A DNA stretch of 64,000 nt from NCBI RefSeq assembly GCF_052857255.1, contig NC_135500.1:53097272-53161271 (forward strand). The letters run 5' to 3'. Positions 21,229 to 30,959 of this stretch are shown here, piece by piece. The DNA is from Amblyomma americanum. Taxonomy: Eukaryota; Arthropoda; Arachnida; Ixodida; Ixodidae. The notes below the pieces were generated by a model that worked only from the letters and a program-made list of their open reading frames with translations, ran no database searches and was not told where the DNA came from. The position numbers and the translations under genes are program-made. Each line of letters opens with the position of its first letter. Positions within the stretch are counted from its first letter, which is position 1.

Positions 21229-21419
21229 TGTCATCGATAAACGGTCGAAGCACTCAAAACCAGGTTTAATTAGACGTGCTGGGCGTGCAAACCTGCAGGG
21301 AGCTCGAGCGAGGAAGAAGACGAAAACCTCTAGCCCCTCGAGTGCGCAAGGCATGGCATGTCCCATCTAAAACAGTTCGGCCGCGGTGTGGCGCCACTGG
21401 ATTGATTGGGACTGTGGCA
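21229..21419 (-). repeat. 5' LTR of the gypsy element
   Basis: It starts TGTCATCGATAAACGG in plus orientation and ends GGGACTGTGGCA. The internal sequence next to it on the minus strand (TATTTGGTGGAGGTGCTGGG, complement of 21209-21228) is where the primer-binding site should be. I could not match it with confidence to a particular tRNA. Confidence 0.92.
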
Positions 21420-22560
21420 ATATTAAACAATGCATTTTCGTCTGTATTCACCCGCGAGAAAGTCTCTTCATGGCTAAACATAGGTACACTTTCAAATATG
21501 ATCATGCAGCAGATTATTATCAGCGAGTTCAGTATCATGTCTCTACTTAAGAATCGCAAATTATCGTTTACATCTGACAACGTTGGCTTCAACAACAAGT
21601 TGTTAAAAAGCACATTACAATGAATTTTGGGAATCTTATGCGCACTTTTTTCAGTCATTGTCATCCTGCCGGACTCCTAACGATTGGCGCATCGCCAAGG
21701 TCATACCAATTTTTAAAGCTGGCGATCGCACATCTCTTAACTACCAACCCATTTCAATAACTAGTACCATCTGTAAACTACTAGAGCACATCATACATTC
21801 GCAAATCATAACATACATAGAAGAGCATAAAGCATAACCTAATCTTCATATACCAGCACAGCTTTCACAAGGGATATTCATGCGATGGGAAGTTAGAGGA
21901 ATTTACTAATGCCTTGCTATCCTGTATTGACGCCGGCAGCGAGATGGATGCCATATTTCTGGATTTTTCTAAAACTACTGACCGCATTCCTCACTACAAG
22001 CTACTAACGAAACTAAAACATCTTAATATTGACACACAAGTCATTTCATGGACAAAAGATAATTTGTCATTCCCAACACAGTTCACAAATATAAACCACT
22101 GCTATTCCTCTTTTATTCAAGTCACGTCCGGCGTTCCACACGTGAGCGTGCTTGGTTCATTGCTTTTCTAATATATATTAAGGATTTGCCTAACTGCACC
22201 TCGTCCCGTGTAAAACTGTTTGCCGATGACTGTGTTCTTTACCGTAAAATTACTACTGAAACTGACCAACAAGCGTTGCAATCGGACCTAAACGCGATTG
22301 ATATGGGGTGTTCTGACTGGCAACTGACCCTAAATCATACAAAAACTAAGTGCATGTCATTTACGCATTCCTCTTCCCGCATTCTAACCTCATATTTTAT
22401 AGGTACCAATATTGTCGAGCTTACAACCACATACAAATACCTAGAAGTAAATCTTCAAACGGATCTAGCTTTGCGCAGAGACAGTGTCGCATCCCATGAA
22501 GTCTCAAACGGATCTAACATGGCATCATCTTATCAACGTTACTCTTGCAACTACTGATCG
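21420..22560 (+). pseudogene. LINE D reverse transcriptase, beyond the gypsy insertion
   Basis: ILNNAFSSVFTREKVSSW (about 21421-21475) continues the LINE D linker that stopped at 16107. The RT pieces are AIFLDFSKTTDRIPHYKLL (about 21950-22005; TTD where AFD is usual), VTSGVPHVSVLGSLLF (about 22120-22168) and KLFADDCVLYRKITTETDQQ (FADD at about 22212-22223). TTYKYLEVNLQTDLAL follows. Motif C is intact; motif A and several frames are damaged. Confidence 0.8.
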
Positions 22561-23389
22561 CTCACTCAGAATCACGAAATACCGACTAAGGCAAGCACCC
22601 TGACACTTAAGAAAGCTCGCATACACCACCCTAATCACAGCAAAAATTGAATATGCATGTGCCGTCTCGGACCCGAGCCAGGATTACATCATACGTAACA
22701 TTTAATCCCTGCAAAGCCGTGCTGTTCACTTGTTGTTTTCAGACTATTCCCTGTACACCAATGTAACATCTTTGAAAAATCATGCCAAATTAGTTCCACT
22801 ATCACTACGACGAAAACACGCTCGCCTATATCTGTTTCACAAGCTTTATCACCATGACGTTTTGCATGACGACTTCTTCCAGCCACATTGCCTCATCTTC
22901 CCTCGCCGTGATCATCTTTACAATGTCAGTCGCCCAGCCTGTCAGTCATCACATTACTCGCAAGCATTCATACCTAGAACCTAAATTGACCGGAATAACC
23001 TATCGTCAGATGTCGCTACCGAAGTTCACCGAGAGAAATTTCACAAAATGCTGCATACTCACATTAGAATTTGACGTCCCTGTACACCCCCCACTGTACA
23101 CATTGTGCTTCCTAATACCACCACTTCTTTCAGATGTTTCTTTTACAATCTTTTTTTTCTTTTTGCGTTTTTCTTGTATTCTTAATTCAAGCTGTTTCAA
23201 TGTTTGTGCTGTAGTTTTGTTGTTATTGTAGTTTTATTACTGTACTTCAAAATGGTGTCTGTATTTTTTGTTTCTATCTTTTCTGCGCCTTATCGAGCAA
23301 AGTTTTGTGAAAGTGCTTCGTGTGTCCGCCGTTGTAATACCCTCCCCGGAGGGCCTTTAGGGTATTTGAATAAATAAATAAATAAATAA
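22561..23389 (+). pseudogene. LINE D C-terminal region and 3' UTR
   Basis: Frames around 22690-22990 give SRAVHLLFSDYSLYTNVTSL, VPLSLRRKHARLYLFHKLYH and later PRRDHLYNV, the LINE tail blocks. The 3' UTR ends with CCGGAGGGCCTTTAGGGTAT and an AAAT run (23371-23389), followed at once by the RTE target. Confidence 0.75.
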
Positions 23390-23946
23390 ACGTCTCTCCA
23401 AATAACTCTGTTATTTGCCAGTGGGTATGCTCGCCAAATTCTTAGCCTCATCCGCAACCTAACTTTCTGCCGCCTCATGCTACGCCTGGCTTCTCTCGGA
23501 ATAGGATCCGTTACCTTTAAAGACCAGCGATTATCTTGCCTTCTCATTACATGCCTTGACCAAGCCCATTTCTTCCTCTTGATTTCGACTACGATGTCGG
23601 TAACCCTCGTTTGTTCCCTCACCTACTCTCGCTATTTTCGGTCTGTTAACGTTACACCTATCATTCCTCGTTCCATAGCTCGCTGCGTTGTCCACAACTT
23701 GAGCTCAACCCTTTTCGTGAGCCTGCAGGTTTCTGCGCCGTGGGTTAGTACTAGTAAGATACAGCTGTTGTACACTTTTCTCTTGACGGAAATTGGTAAA
23801 CTGCCATCCATGATCAGAGAGAACCTGCTATATGCTCTCCATTCCATTCTTATCCTCCTAGTTATTTCCCTCTCATGATCGAGATCAGCTTTCACTACTT
23901 GCCGTAAGTAGACGTATTCCTTTACCAGTTCTATCACCTCGCTAAC
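23390..23946 (-). pseudogene. RTE ORF C-terminal domain
   Basis: Minus-strand frames 23937-23632 and 23622-23290 read KEYVYLRQVVKADLDHE, ISVKRKVYNSCILLVLTHGA, RAMERGMIGVTLTDRK, REQTRVTDIVVEIKRKKWAW and RHVMRRQDNRWS. These are the collinear conserved blocks after the RTE RT. One frameshift (about 23625) separates them. The final codons NNRVIWRDV run directly into LINE D. Confidence 0.82.
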
Positions 23947-25348
23947 CTTTCGGCCCTGATTTTTTTAGCCACTTGAGGAATTTTTCTTTCCTTGCCATCC
24001 AAGAAACAAATATACATGAAAGATTTCTTCAGGACGCTTGTTGTATAAAAGATGGGAGTCGTGTCCTATAGATAGGACACCAGGGCTTACTGGTTGTAAA
24101 AGAGCAATAAACCGAAGGTAGTGTTATTGCTTATTTCCAAGCTTCAGTGATGTTTAAAAACTGTCACGATGCTTTCTTCAGCTTAAAAGAATTATTATTC
24201 TGTGTATAATGCCAGTGAGAGACCCTGAAACAATTCTTCGCACTTGTTATGCTGAGCTGAACATTGCACTAATCCAATTTCGTTTTTGGTTTCTATTTTC
24301 ATTCGTCCACCTTGCATCGCTGCTGCTCTTTAGCCTTGAGTTTCCTATGCCTAACTTAGTCGTATCTTACGTCGTGCACTGGTTGATAGGCTGAGTGGCT
24401 GTAGGGGAGATTAATATGGCCTTCCGATTTTGGTTGGCGTGTCAGTAGTAACAGGATTTACGAGACTTCTCACTGCACTTGGAGAAAATTCAAACAAATA
24501 TATCTTGTAACCCTTGATTAGCCTGTGAAATACCGTTTCAAGCCTCCATTGAAGTCATGAGTTAGCCAAGAAAATGTATATGAAATGTGCAATGACTCCT
24601 AGTGTTCATTCTCTGCAGCGCATGGCCGTTCGGTTGAGAATTATAAAGAATCTGTGTTGTCCGCTCCTCCGATACCCCCAGATTGTACTCTCAAACAACT
24701 TCGCGATGCTTCATATACTTGTATGCGCGCTCATGCTCCATAAAGACAATTCCTCATCATCATCATAATCTTCGTCATCTTATTTCTGAAAAGACATCTG
24801 AAATTTTGAGACGCGGATGCATTAATCGGGGCCTCTTTGCAATGAATAAAATATTCCGATTGTAATACTGATTTTGTATATAAAAAAGGGAAACGTCGGC
24901 GTTGAAAAAAAATGCTCGGCCTATATATGCAACACGCGGCGACCGTTATAGGCACTTAGCCCTGGTGTCCTATATATAGGACGCACATATGGCGGCGTGC
25001 TGCCACAAATGTATTAGCCGCAGAGAAAACTTTCTTTGACTGCTAATGCCTTGAGTATCTTTGAAATATTAAGCAAAATTCTAATCGAGAACACATTTCA
25101 AGGCATCGACTGAATAGTGCCAAAAGATGCGCTTACTAGTGCAGCCACTACTTTCATCTTCCGCCATCTTTTTTTTGTTTACATTCGGCGCTGCGACGGG
25201 GAAGAAGACAAATACAGTGATGCCTACACTCACGATATGTGATGAATCCAGCTCAGTTATTTTTTAATTTTATCGGCTGTTTAAATCATGATAAATGCTT
25301 GTTTTTATTCCTGCCCTTTTTATGGGACACACGGGCCGAAAAGACTAG
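23947..25348. mobile_element. Unclassified 1.4 kb insertion in the RTE element
   Basis: It separates GSEVLEVD from VIELVKEYVYL of the RTE protein. The flanks at 23924-23946 and 25349-25371 (23 bp, 5 mismatches, sharing CACCTCGCTA) look like a target duplication. Near its ends are CTTTCGGCCC (23947-23956) and the inverse GGGCCGAAAAG (25333-25343). A second inverted pair, GATAGGACACCAGGGCT (24071-24087) and AGCCCTGGTGTCCTATATAT (24958-24977), lies inside. There is no open frame over 75 codons and no recognised domain. It could be a non-autonomous DNA transposon or two merged insertions. Confidence 0.55.
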
Positions 25349-25371
25349 TCCACTTCGAGCACCTCGCTACC

Positions 25372-26411
25372 AATTGAGAACTGATGTTCTCTTGGTAGAC
25401 TGTTGAACATTACTTTGGTTTTGTGCTTGCTAACTTTTAGATCCGCCGTTTTGCTCTGCCTTTCTAACTCACTGATCATTGATCATGCTTTGCATTTTAT
25501 CTCCTGGATGACTCAGCAAGGCAATGTCATCAGCGAATCGCAGATTATTTAGGTATTCTCTATTGACTCTTATGCTTAACTGTTCCCAGTTGAGACGTCT
25601 CAATACCTCCTGTAAACAGGCAGGGAATAGCACTGGTAAGATCGTGTCTCCCTGCCTAACGCCCTTATTGATTGGATTTTTTTGCTGGTATTATGAATGA
25701 CTATGGTAGCTGTGCAATTATAATGTTCATCTTCCAGTATTTTCACTTAAGGCTCTTCTGCACCCTGATTCCGCAATGTCTGCGTGACTGCCGAGGTTTC
25801 CACTGAGCCAAACGATTTCTCTTAATCGATAAAGGCTGTATATAGGGGTTGGTTATAAACTGCGCATTTCTGGATCACCTGATTGATAGTGTGAAGATGT
25901 TGTATTGTGGGATATCCTTTACAAAAGCCCGCCTGATCATTTAGTTGAATGAAGTCTAAGGTTGCTCGGACTCTATTGTAGATTTCCTTAGTAAATACCT
26001 TGTAGGCAACGACCAGTAAGCTGATCAGCCTGTAATTATGTCCTTGGTGTCTCCGTTCTTATAAATTAAGGTAAGGTGAGCGTTCTTCAATGCTTCTGGT
26101 ACGGTCGAGGATAGAAGGCAATGCGTATACAGGGTGAATAACTTTCCTAGCACGATCTCCCCTCCGTACATCAATAGATCTGCTGTTACCTGATCCACAC
26201 CAGCTGTTTTTCCCCTTTGCATTGCTCCTAAGGCTTTCTTTACTTCTTTTGTTGATGACGAAATGACACTTTGCTGTTCGCTGTTGTCTCTCTCATTAAC
26301 GTTCTGACTACACTGGCTAGTCCATAGATTTGTGTAAAACTCTTCGGCTGATTTAAGTATCTTATTCATATTGCTAATGACATTGCTCTCCTTGTATCTT
26401 AACACATACAT
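25372..26411 (-). pseudogene. RTE reverse transcriptase
   Basis: The frame 26411-26025 carries SAEEFYTNLW, ALGAMQRGKTAGVDQVTADL (the GKAxGxD box) and LKNAHLTLIYKNGDTKD. After frameshifts, LRFADDIALLSHPGDKM (motif C, about 25520-25570) keeps both catalytic Asp, and SKHKTKVMFNSLPREH follows. The frame reaches GSEVLEVD at 25372, where the next insertion begins. Confidence 0.78.
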
Positions 26412-26483
26412 CTGGTTTTTACCTATGCCTAGTTTCTTCTTCGCCGCTTTTTGGCTCCCTGCTTTTTTTGGACCATGCTCGAT

Positions 26484-26894
26484 TCACTCCATATTAAACG
26501 TCCTTGTATTGGCTACCTTGAACTTACTTATTAGCTTCGATAGCTCTGCTAGTTCTACTTTTTTTCTTGGGCTAAAAGCTCTCTTGCTTTGGCGTTTCCT
26601 GTTCAGACATTTCGTCTTGTGAGATAGCTTGCCGGTATCCTGTCGAACCATCCTACCACCTACTTCTACGGCGCACTCCGTATTGATAATAGGATTATCA
26701 TTCATCGTTTGAACATTGAGATCATCTTCCGCAGTTAAAACCAAATATCTGTTCTGTAGGGAAATCCTGAATTCCTCTGCTTTCCCTCTTGCCGCTAACT
26801 CGTTAATGGGCTTCCACTTCACTGGTTTCTTCCGTTCCGTCTTCAAAACTAGGCTAGTATGAGACCTTATCATTATGTGGCAGCTACACTGCAC
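26484..26894 (-). pseudogene. RTE endonuclease-RT linker
   Basis: A 136-codon frame lies between the endonuclease and RT pieces, basic and polar. It includes KPVKWKPINELAARGKAEEF and KRAFSPRKKVELAELSKLI. RTE linkers usually have this composition. Its position in the collinear order is the main argument; I see no catalytic motif in it. Confidence 0.55.
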
Positions 26895-27084
26895 CTTTCC
26901 GACGACCTCCCCATTCTGCTCAATGCCAGGGTGAGTATAAAGTCTACTTAATTTTGAATCTCACCATAGGGGCTCTTCCAAGTACACTTCCTGTTGTCTC
27001 TTTTGCGGAAGAAGGTATTCATGTTCCATAAATTCCTTCTATCTGGGAACTCTACTAATAACTCTCCCCTGCTATTCCTAGAAC

Positions 27085-27303
27085 CTATCTCATAGTGCCT
27101 ATCGCCTGGTCACCGGCCTCGTTCTTTTCCACATTCGCATTGAAGTCACCCATCAGTACAGTGTACTGCGATTTTACATTGTTCGTTGCCGATTCCACGT
27201 CTTCATAGAAGCTTTCAAACATCTGGTCATCAGAGCTGGATGTAAGCGCGTAGGTCTGCACCACCTTCAGCTTATGCCCCCCATTGATTATTATTGTGCC
27301 CAC
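27085..27303 (-). pseudogene. RTE endonuclease C-terminal part
   Basis: The minus frame reads KVVQTYALTSSSDDQMFESF and YTVLMGDFNANVEKNE. The MGDFNA box holds catalytic Asp and Asn of AP-type endonucleases. The element begins within this domain at about 27330, so the catalytic Asn and Glu at the N-terminus are absent. Confidence 0.75.
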
Positions 27304-27334
27304 TGTTGACTCTTATCGTGCCCCTATTTATTAT

Positions 27335-28125
27335 CACAATGACTAGATTTTAGCAACCGCTAACTATTCTCGTGGTTTCTCATAAAATGTAACCTTTGGC
27401 ATGCTCCGGTGCAGTTGTAAAACTTGCTTATAGTGCCTTAATTTGACCTAAAATTGAGTAGGCTTCAGCCATATGGCACCCGGACCAAGCCGACATCACA
27501 GATAACGAATGCCTGAAAAACTGTGCTGTTCGTTCCAAATTTTTTCGGATTACTTACGTTTCACTAGTGTCACGACGTTGAAAGCCCGTGTCGGACTTGA
27601 TAACATTTCCCATCGTCACAAAGTTGCTCGCTTAACACTTTTTCGCAAAATTCATCATTATATCGTTTGCTTCATGACAATTCACTTCACTCACCGTAAG
27701 CAGTCTTCCTACGCCGGGACCATCTTTTCAAAATCAAGCGCATCACATGCCATACTTCACGTTATGTTAAATCTTTCATTCCCAAAACAATTATCGACTG
27801 GAAACAGTTGACTTCTACAATCAGAAGTGAAATTAATCCGACATTATTTCATGAACTTTTAAAAAGTGAATGTGATGTGAAATTCTTCTAGTTCTGTTCG
27901 GTTCACCCTACTGCGTTTTGAGTTTTATGTTTCGCCCTGTTTATTTTGCTGCCATCATATTCATTTCACGTGCTGTTGTTCCGCTACATTGTGAAATTAG
28001 TTACCTATTCAACGATTCTGCTTTTCTAGGTTTGCTAAGTGTTCAGTTTTTCATGTTTGCATTTTTACCACCCTCTATGTAACAGCCTCGTAGGGATGGC
28101 CTTTAGGGGTTTATGGAAACAAATA
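27335..28125 (+). pseudogene. LINE C C-terminal region and 3' UTR, displaced by the RTE insertion
   Basis: From about 27365 frames read ANYSRGF, then FGMLRCSC. From 27509 there is FSDYLRFTSVTTLKARVGLD and HKVARLTLFRKIHH, the usual LINE tail. It terminates with a GGCC-containing stem-loop and a short A-rich tail at about 28125. Continuity with 13505 is the evidence that the RTE landed inside this LINE. Confidence 0.72.
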
Positions 28126-28127
28126 GG

Positions 28128-28735
28128 TGTTTTACTGAAGTTGCGTAAAGTATCGTAACGTGCGATTAGCGTTGCTAGTAATTTGGTCAGTGTGAGGTTT
28201 ACAATGTAGTGCGAAAGAAATTATTTGTCCAAGGCATCTGCATGATGAGAGAGGCTCAAGGGGAGTGTTATTGAGTGCATATACCGAGCTACTTTCACCT
28301 TGTCACGAGACAAGCATTATTTCACACTTGTTAATGTTTTGTCTCATATGCCATTCCATCTACCAAAGAGAAGTGTTACTTAAATCAGACTCAAGTATTA
28401 GTATGTCATCATTACGACCCTCGCAATAAATAACACAGTCAGCGTATAAGTGCGTGCAACAAGAGACGAAACTCGGAAAATCATTCATATATATTGGATA
28501 CAAAAAGTGGCCCTAAAACAGAGGCTTGCCGGACGCCTGATGTCACTTCGGTTAAGAGAGAATCGCAACCGTTAACGCAGTCATGCTGAGAGCGATTAAT
28601 GAGAAAATATTCTAGCAACTTTAGTAAACCAGGATCAAGATTCAGTGCAGACAGTTTAATCACTAATAGTTTATGATGAACTTGATAAAAGGCCATGCAA
28701 ATGTCCAAAAATATGCACAGACAGCACATGTTATC
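28128..28735 (-). mobile_element. CR1/Jockey-like LINE F fragment, RT region
   Basis: The minus frame to 28481 reads FLDICMAFYQVHHKLLVIKL (motif A; the Ala of AFD is kept but Asp is Tyr), then LLEYFLINRSQHDC and VTSGVRQASVLGPLFV (motif B). Further left, a broken LYADCVIYCEGRNDD and SNANRTLRYFTQ (about 28140-28460) appear. It is truncated at both ends: by the LINE C tail at 28125 and by a minisatellite at 28735. Confidence 0.75.
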
Positions 28736-29335
28736 GGGCCAATATTGTAAACGCGTTCGCGATCCGTGGTCATATGGTACGCCGTTCTTGCCAATGTGTG
28801 ACCAACAATGGTGATGCAATTCGAGAACACATTCATTGATGGCCTGGCTATGCTTTTTATTCCCCACTTTGGCATACCCTGGTAAACAACGATCAACGAT
28901 GGCCATCCAAAAGCAATGACCCGCCGACATCTCTTGCAACCTGGCATTCGGAGGCGAATATTGTCCGGGCAGTTGGGATGACTAGCCTGGGGGGAATACA
29001 TCATTGCATACGTTGGTTGATGTCATGCCACTTTTTATGGCCATTGAACATCAGACTTATCTTGGTATAAGTTGGTCAATATTTTCAATATTGTATACAA
29101 ACTGGGCATGGCTGCCCAATATTGCCCCACCGGTTGCGATGGGTAGCCAGTGTAGCATACATCTTGGGAAGCATTGGTCAATATTGTCCCACCAGTAACA
29201 ATCGCTTATAAGATATGTGCATATCCTGGAATATGCTTTTCAACATTGTCCTGCCTGTTGCGATTGGCCGCTGAAATTGCATACAGCGCCGCATATTTTG
29301 GTCAATATTTTCCCACCAATTCTGATGGCTCGTCG
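28735..29335 (+). repeat. Degenerate minisatellite, ~62-bp period
   Basis: Units of about 60-65 bp start with TTGGTCAATATTGTCCCACC or variants (about 28954, 29071, 29115, 29176, 29240, 29300). They contain GTTGCGATGGGTAGCCA- and GCATACATCTTGGGAAGC-like blocks. About nine units are recognisable, the leftmost the most diverged. The ORF frames across it are by-products. Confidence 0.7.
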
Positions 29336-30959
29336 ACTTTCATCGTGGGTCTACTTGACCTCTACGTGTGATGTCGCGCGAGCCATGTATTGTAATATTC
29401 TACTTCCTAAACCGTGCAAACTAGATCTTGCTTAGGCCGCAGTGCCCAGAGACAGCTGTAAACAGCGCCGAGTGCGGCCGAGCGATTTGGCAGGTATGTG
29501 CGAGCCGGTAACGTTATGCGTATATACTTGGGCCCTTGATTAGGAACCTTTTTAGAGCGTGCGCTCTGTGTTCCTCAGCCCCTCAGTTTTGCATCATCTT
29601 CGTCGGCGGCGGCCGCACCGCCATCCGCAGGACACAATCTTCCATTTTTGCGCTCTTGACCGCCGTACGCTGGGTTAATTGAGTTTGGTTGAGCCGCAAC
29701 CAAGCTCGGGCAAAACGAGCGCCGTGTGCACGCTTCTCGATTACCGTACAGCACGCAGTGCGACCCATGCAGTGCGACCCCCCCCCCCACCCGCTTTCCC
29801 GAAACACTGCCCGATGAGTTCAGTTGCGGAGTGAACTCCGCGCAAAACGCGACAGTTCTCTGCAAATTGTGGGGCCGTTGCCTCACCTGTGCGAAGTGTG
29901 GGAACGCGAATTGTCTGCTGGGTGAGGGGATTCCGAGGAGAGAGCAGCCAACAAGGAGACGCGCTCGACGCATGTACGGCAGGAAACAGAGAACAGATCC
30001 ACGGGTGCCCGTATCCAGAACGACAACTTTCCGCTTGAAGATTCATTTGAATGCGCTCCCACATTAGTTCTGTGCTTTGGGCGGCCAGCATCTTGTGACC
30101 TCGGAAGCGGCGTTTTCCTTGCGACCGGTTGGTGCAGCGTTTCGTGTAATCTATGCAGTCTCCTAGGAAACGAACTTAATTTTGTCGCGAGAATTCCGAC
30201 TCGAGTGCCTTTGTGATTCTTCGCGCGTGGTCTCAAGGCGCTCAACAATTGTGAGCATGCTCTTGAGTTCAGAGGGCACGGCGATATCTTTCGTCTGAGG
30301 CAGTGTGACAAGTATATATCCTTAACTTTCAGGTTGTATGGGCGATAAGATTAAAATGTATGCTGTGATTCATAATATTCGGCATCCAACAACTCACTTA
30401 GTGATCATAAGACCGTCAAAGCTACATTCAAAAATTATAACTGTCAAATAGAAGAAATGTGAAAAATTGTTTGCTCGCACTGCGGTGAACGCCCGAGCAT
30501 TCGATCACGTTACACACGGGAAACTGTCCTGTGGGTTTTTATTTATTCCATGCAAACTTTTCACGCTACTGTATGGTGCCTAAGTCGTTTTGCTGCACCT
30601 CGTTATGCAAAATACAGACGATTCACTTGGATACGACCGCGGGCTCATTTTTTGTGCCTCTTCTTGCCGTGATTGCTTGTATAAGATCATCCGTTTAAGT
30701 TCGCAAGCCATCTTCGTGCATCCCCAGCACTCTTCATGATCGGGATACCTTTTCATCCGCATAGCATGGCACGATGTTTACTGCGCCTTTAGGAAAAGTG
30801 GATGAGCAATAGGTGGTTCATTGCTCATCACCAACTTGATATTTCTTACGTATTGAAATTTTTGGAAGATGTGGGAAAATATTATGAAAGTGTCACAGTT
30901 TGTTCCTTCTGGAAAATTACTTTGAGTGATAAGACTACGCTCCTAAATGCTAATGATTA
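29336..30959. other. CpG-rich stretch (29440-30320) then AT-rich spacer, no recognised gene
   Basis: Open frames of 113-142 codons occur on both strands at 29575-30311, including a plus frame (29726-30067) with CKLWGRCLTCAKCGNANC. They overlap one another and a C run at about 29780-29790, and I recognise no family. The base composition would suit a promoter or 5' exon, but no splice or initiation signal decides it. 30330-30959 shows nothing. Confidence 0.35.

Larger units (their letters stand above)
16108..21419 (-). mobile_element. Ty3/gypsy LTR retrotransposon, minus strand
   Basis: Two 191-bp LTRs (16108-16298 and 21229-21419) differ at about 11 positions. Each begins TG and ends CA in plus orientation. 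ATAT occurs at 16104-16107 and 21420-21423 as the target duplication in LINE D. Internally on the minus strand come gag with a CCHC knuckle, protease, RT, RNase H and integrase, the Ty3/gypsy order. A purine run complementary to 16299-16313 precedes the 3' LTR as polypurine tract. No env is visible. Damage in gag, RT, RNase H and the integrase end makes this copy defective. Confidence 0.93.
13575..23389 (+). mobile_element. CR1/Jockey-like LINE D, probably near full length, carrying two nested insertions
   Basis: A 5' UTR (13575-14116), ORF1 (14117-14700), ORF2 endonuclease (14764-15338), linker (15482-16107), RT (21420-22560) and 3' UTR with stem-loop and AAAT tail (to 23389) are in order. 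It lies inside an RTE element with ACGTC at 13570-13574 and 23390-23394. A fold-back element (15339-15454) and a Ty3/gypsy element (16108-21419) were inserted later. Without these, the element is about 4.4 kb. All ORFs are damaged. Confidence 0.78.
13508..27330 (-). mobile_element. RTE-clade LINE, minus strand, split by two younger insertions
   Basis: On the minus strand, the endonuclease C-terminus (27303-27085), linker (26894-26484), RT (26411-25372), C-terminal domain (23946-23395) and 3' end (13574-13508, ATG/GAT repeat tail) form one RTE ORF in order. LINE D (13575-23389) interrupts it just before its last ~20 codons, leaving ACGTC on both sides. A second insertion (23947-25348) interrupts it after the RT. 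It is 5'-truncated in the endonuclease. RTE LINEs carry one main ORF and simple-repeat tails, as here. Confidence 0.8.
11360..28125 (+). mobile_element. CR1/Jockey-like LINE C, split by a nested RTE element
   Basis: The left part (11360-13505) runs from mid-endonuclease through the RT to a YLGVNLPSYLTW block. The right part (about 27335-28125) resumes in the same frame order with the residues that normally follow, and ends with the 3' stem-loop (CGTAGGGATGGCCTTTAGGG near 28090). About 13.8 kb of younger DNA lies between. It is 5'-truncated within the endonuclease. Possible target-duplication remnants TACTACCATCA (about 13505) and TATTATCACA (about 27333) are too diverged to be certain. Confidence 0.75.

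Noticed and set aside
29575..30311. Gene encoded by overlapping 113-142 codon frames
   Set aside because: Open frames exist on both strands as expected for GC-rich DNA. No domain, splice pattern or codon bias decides between them.
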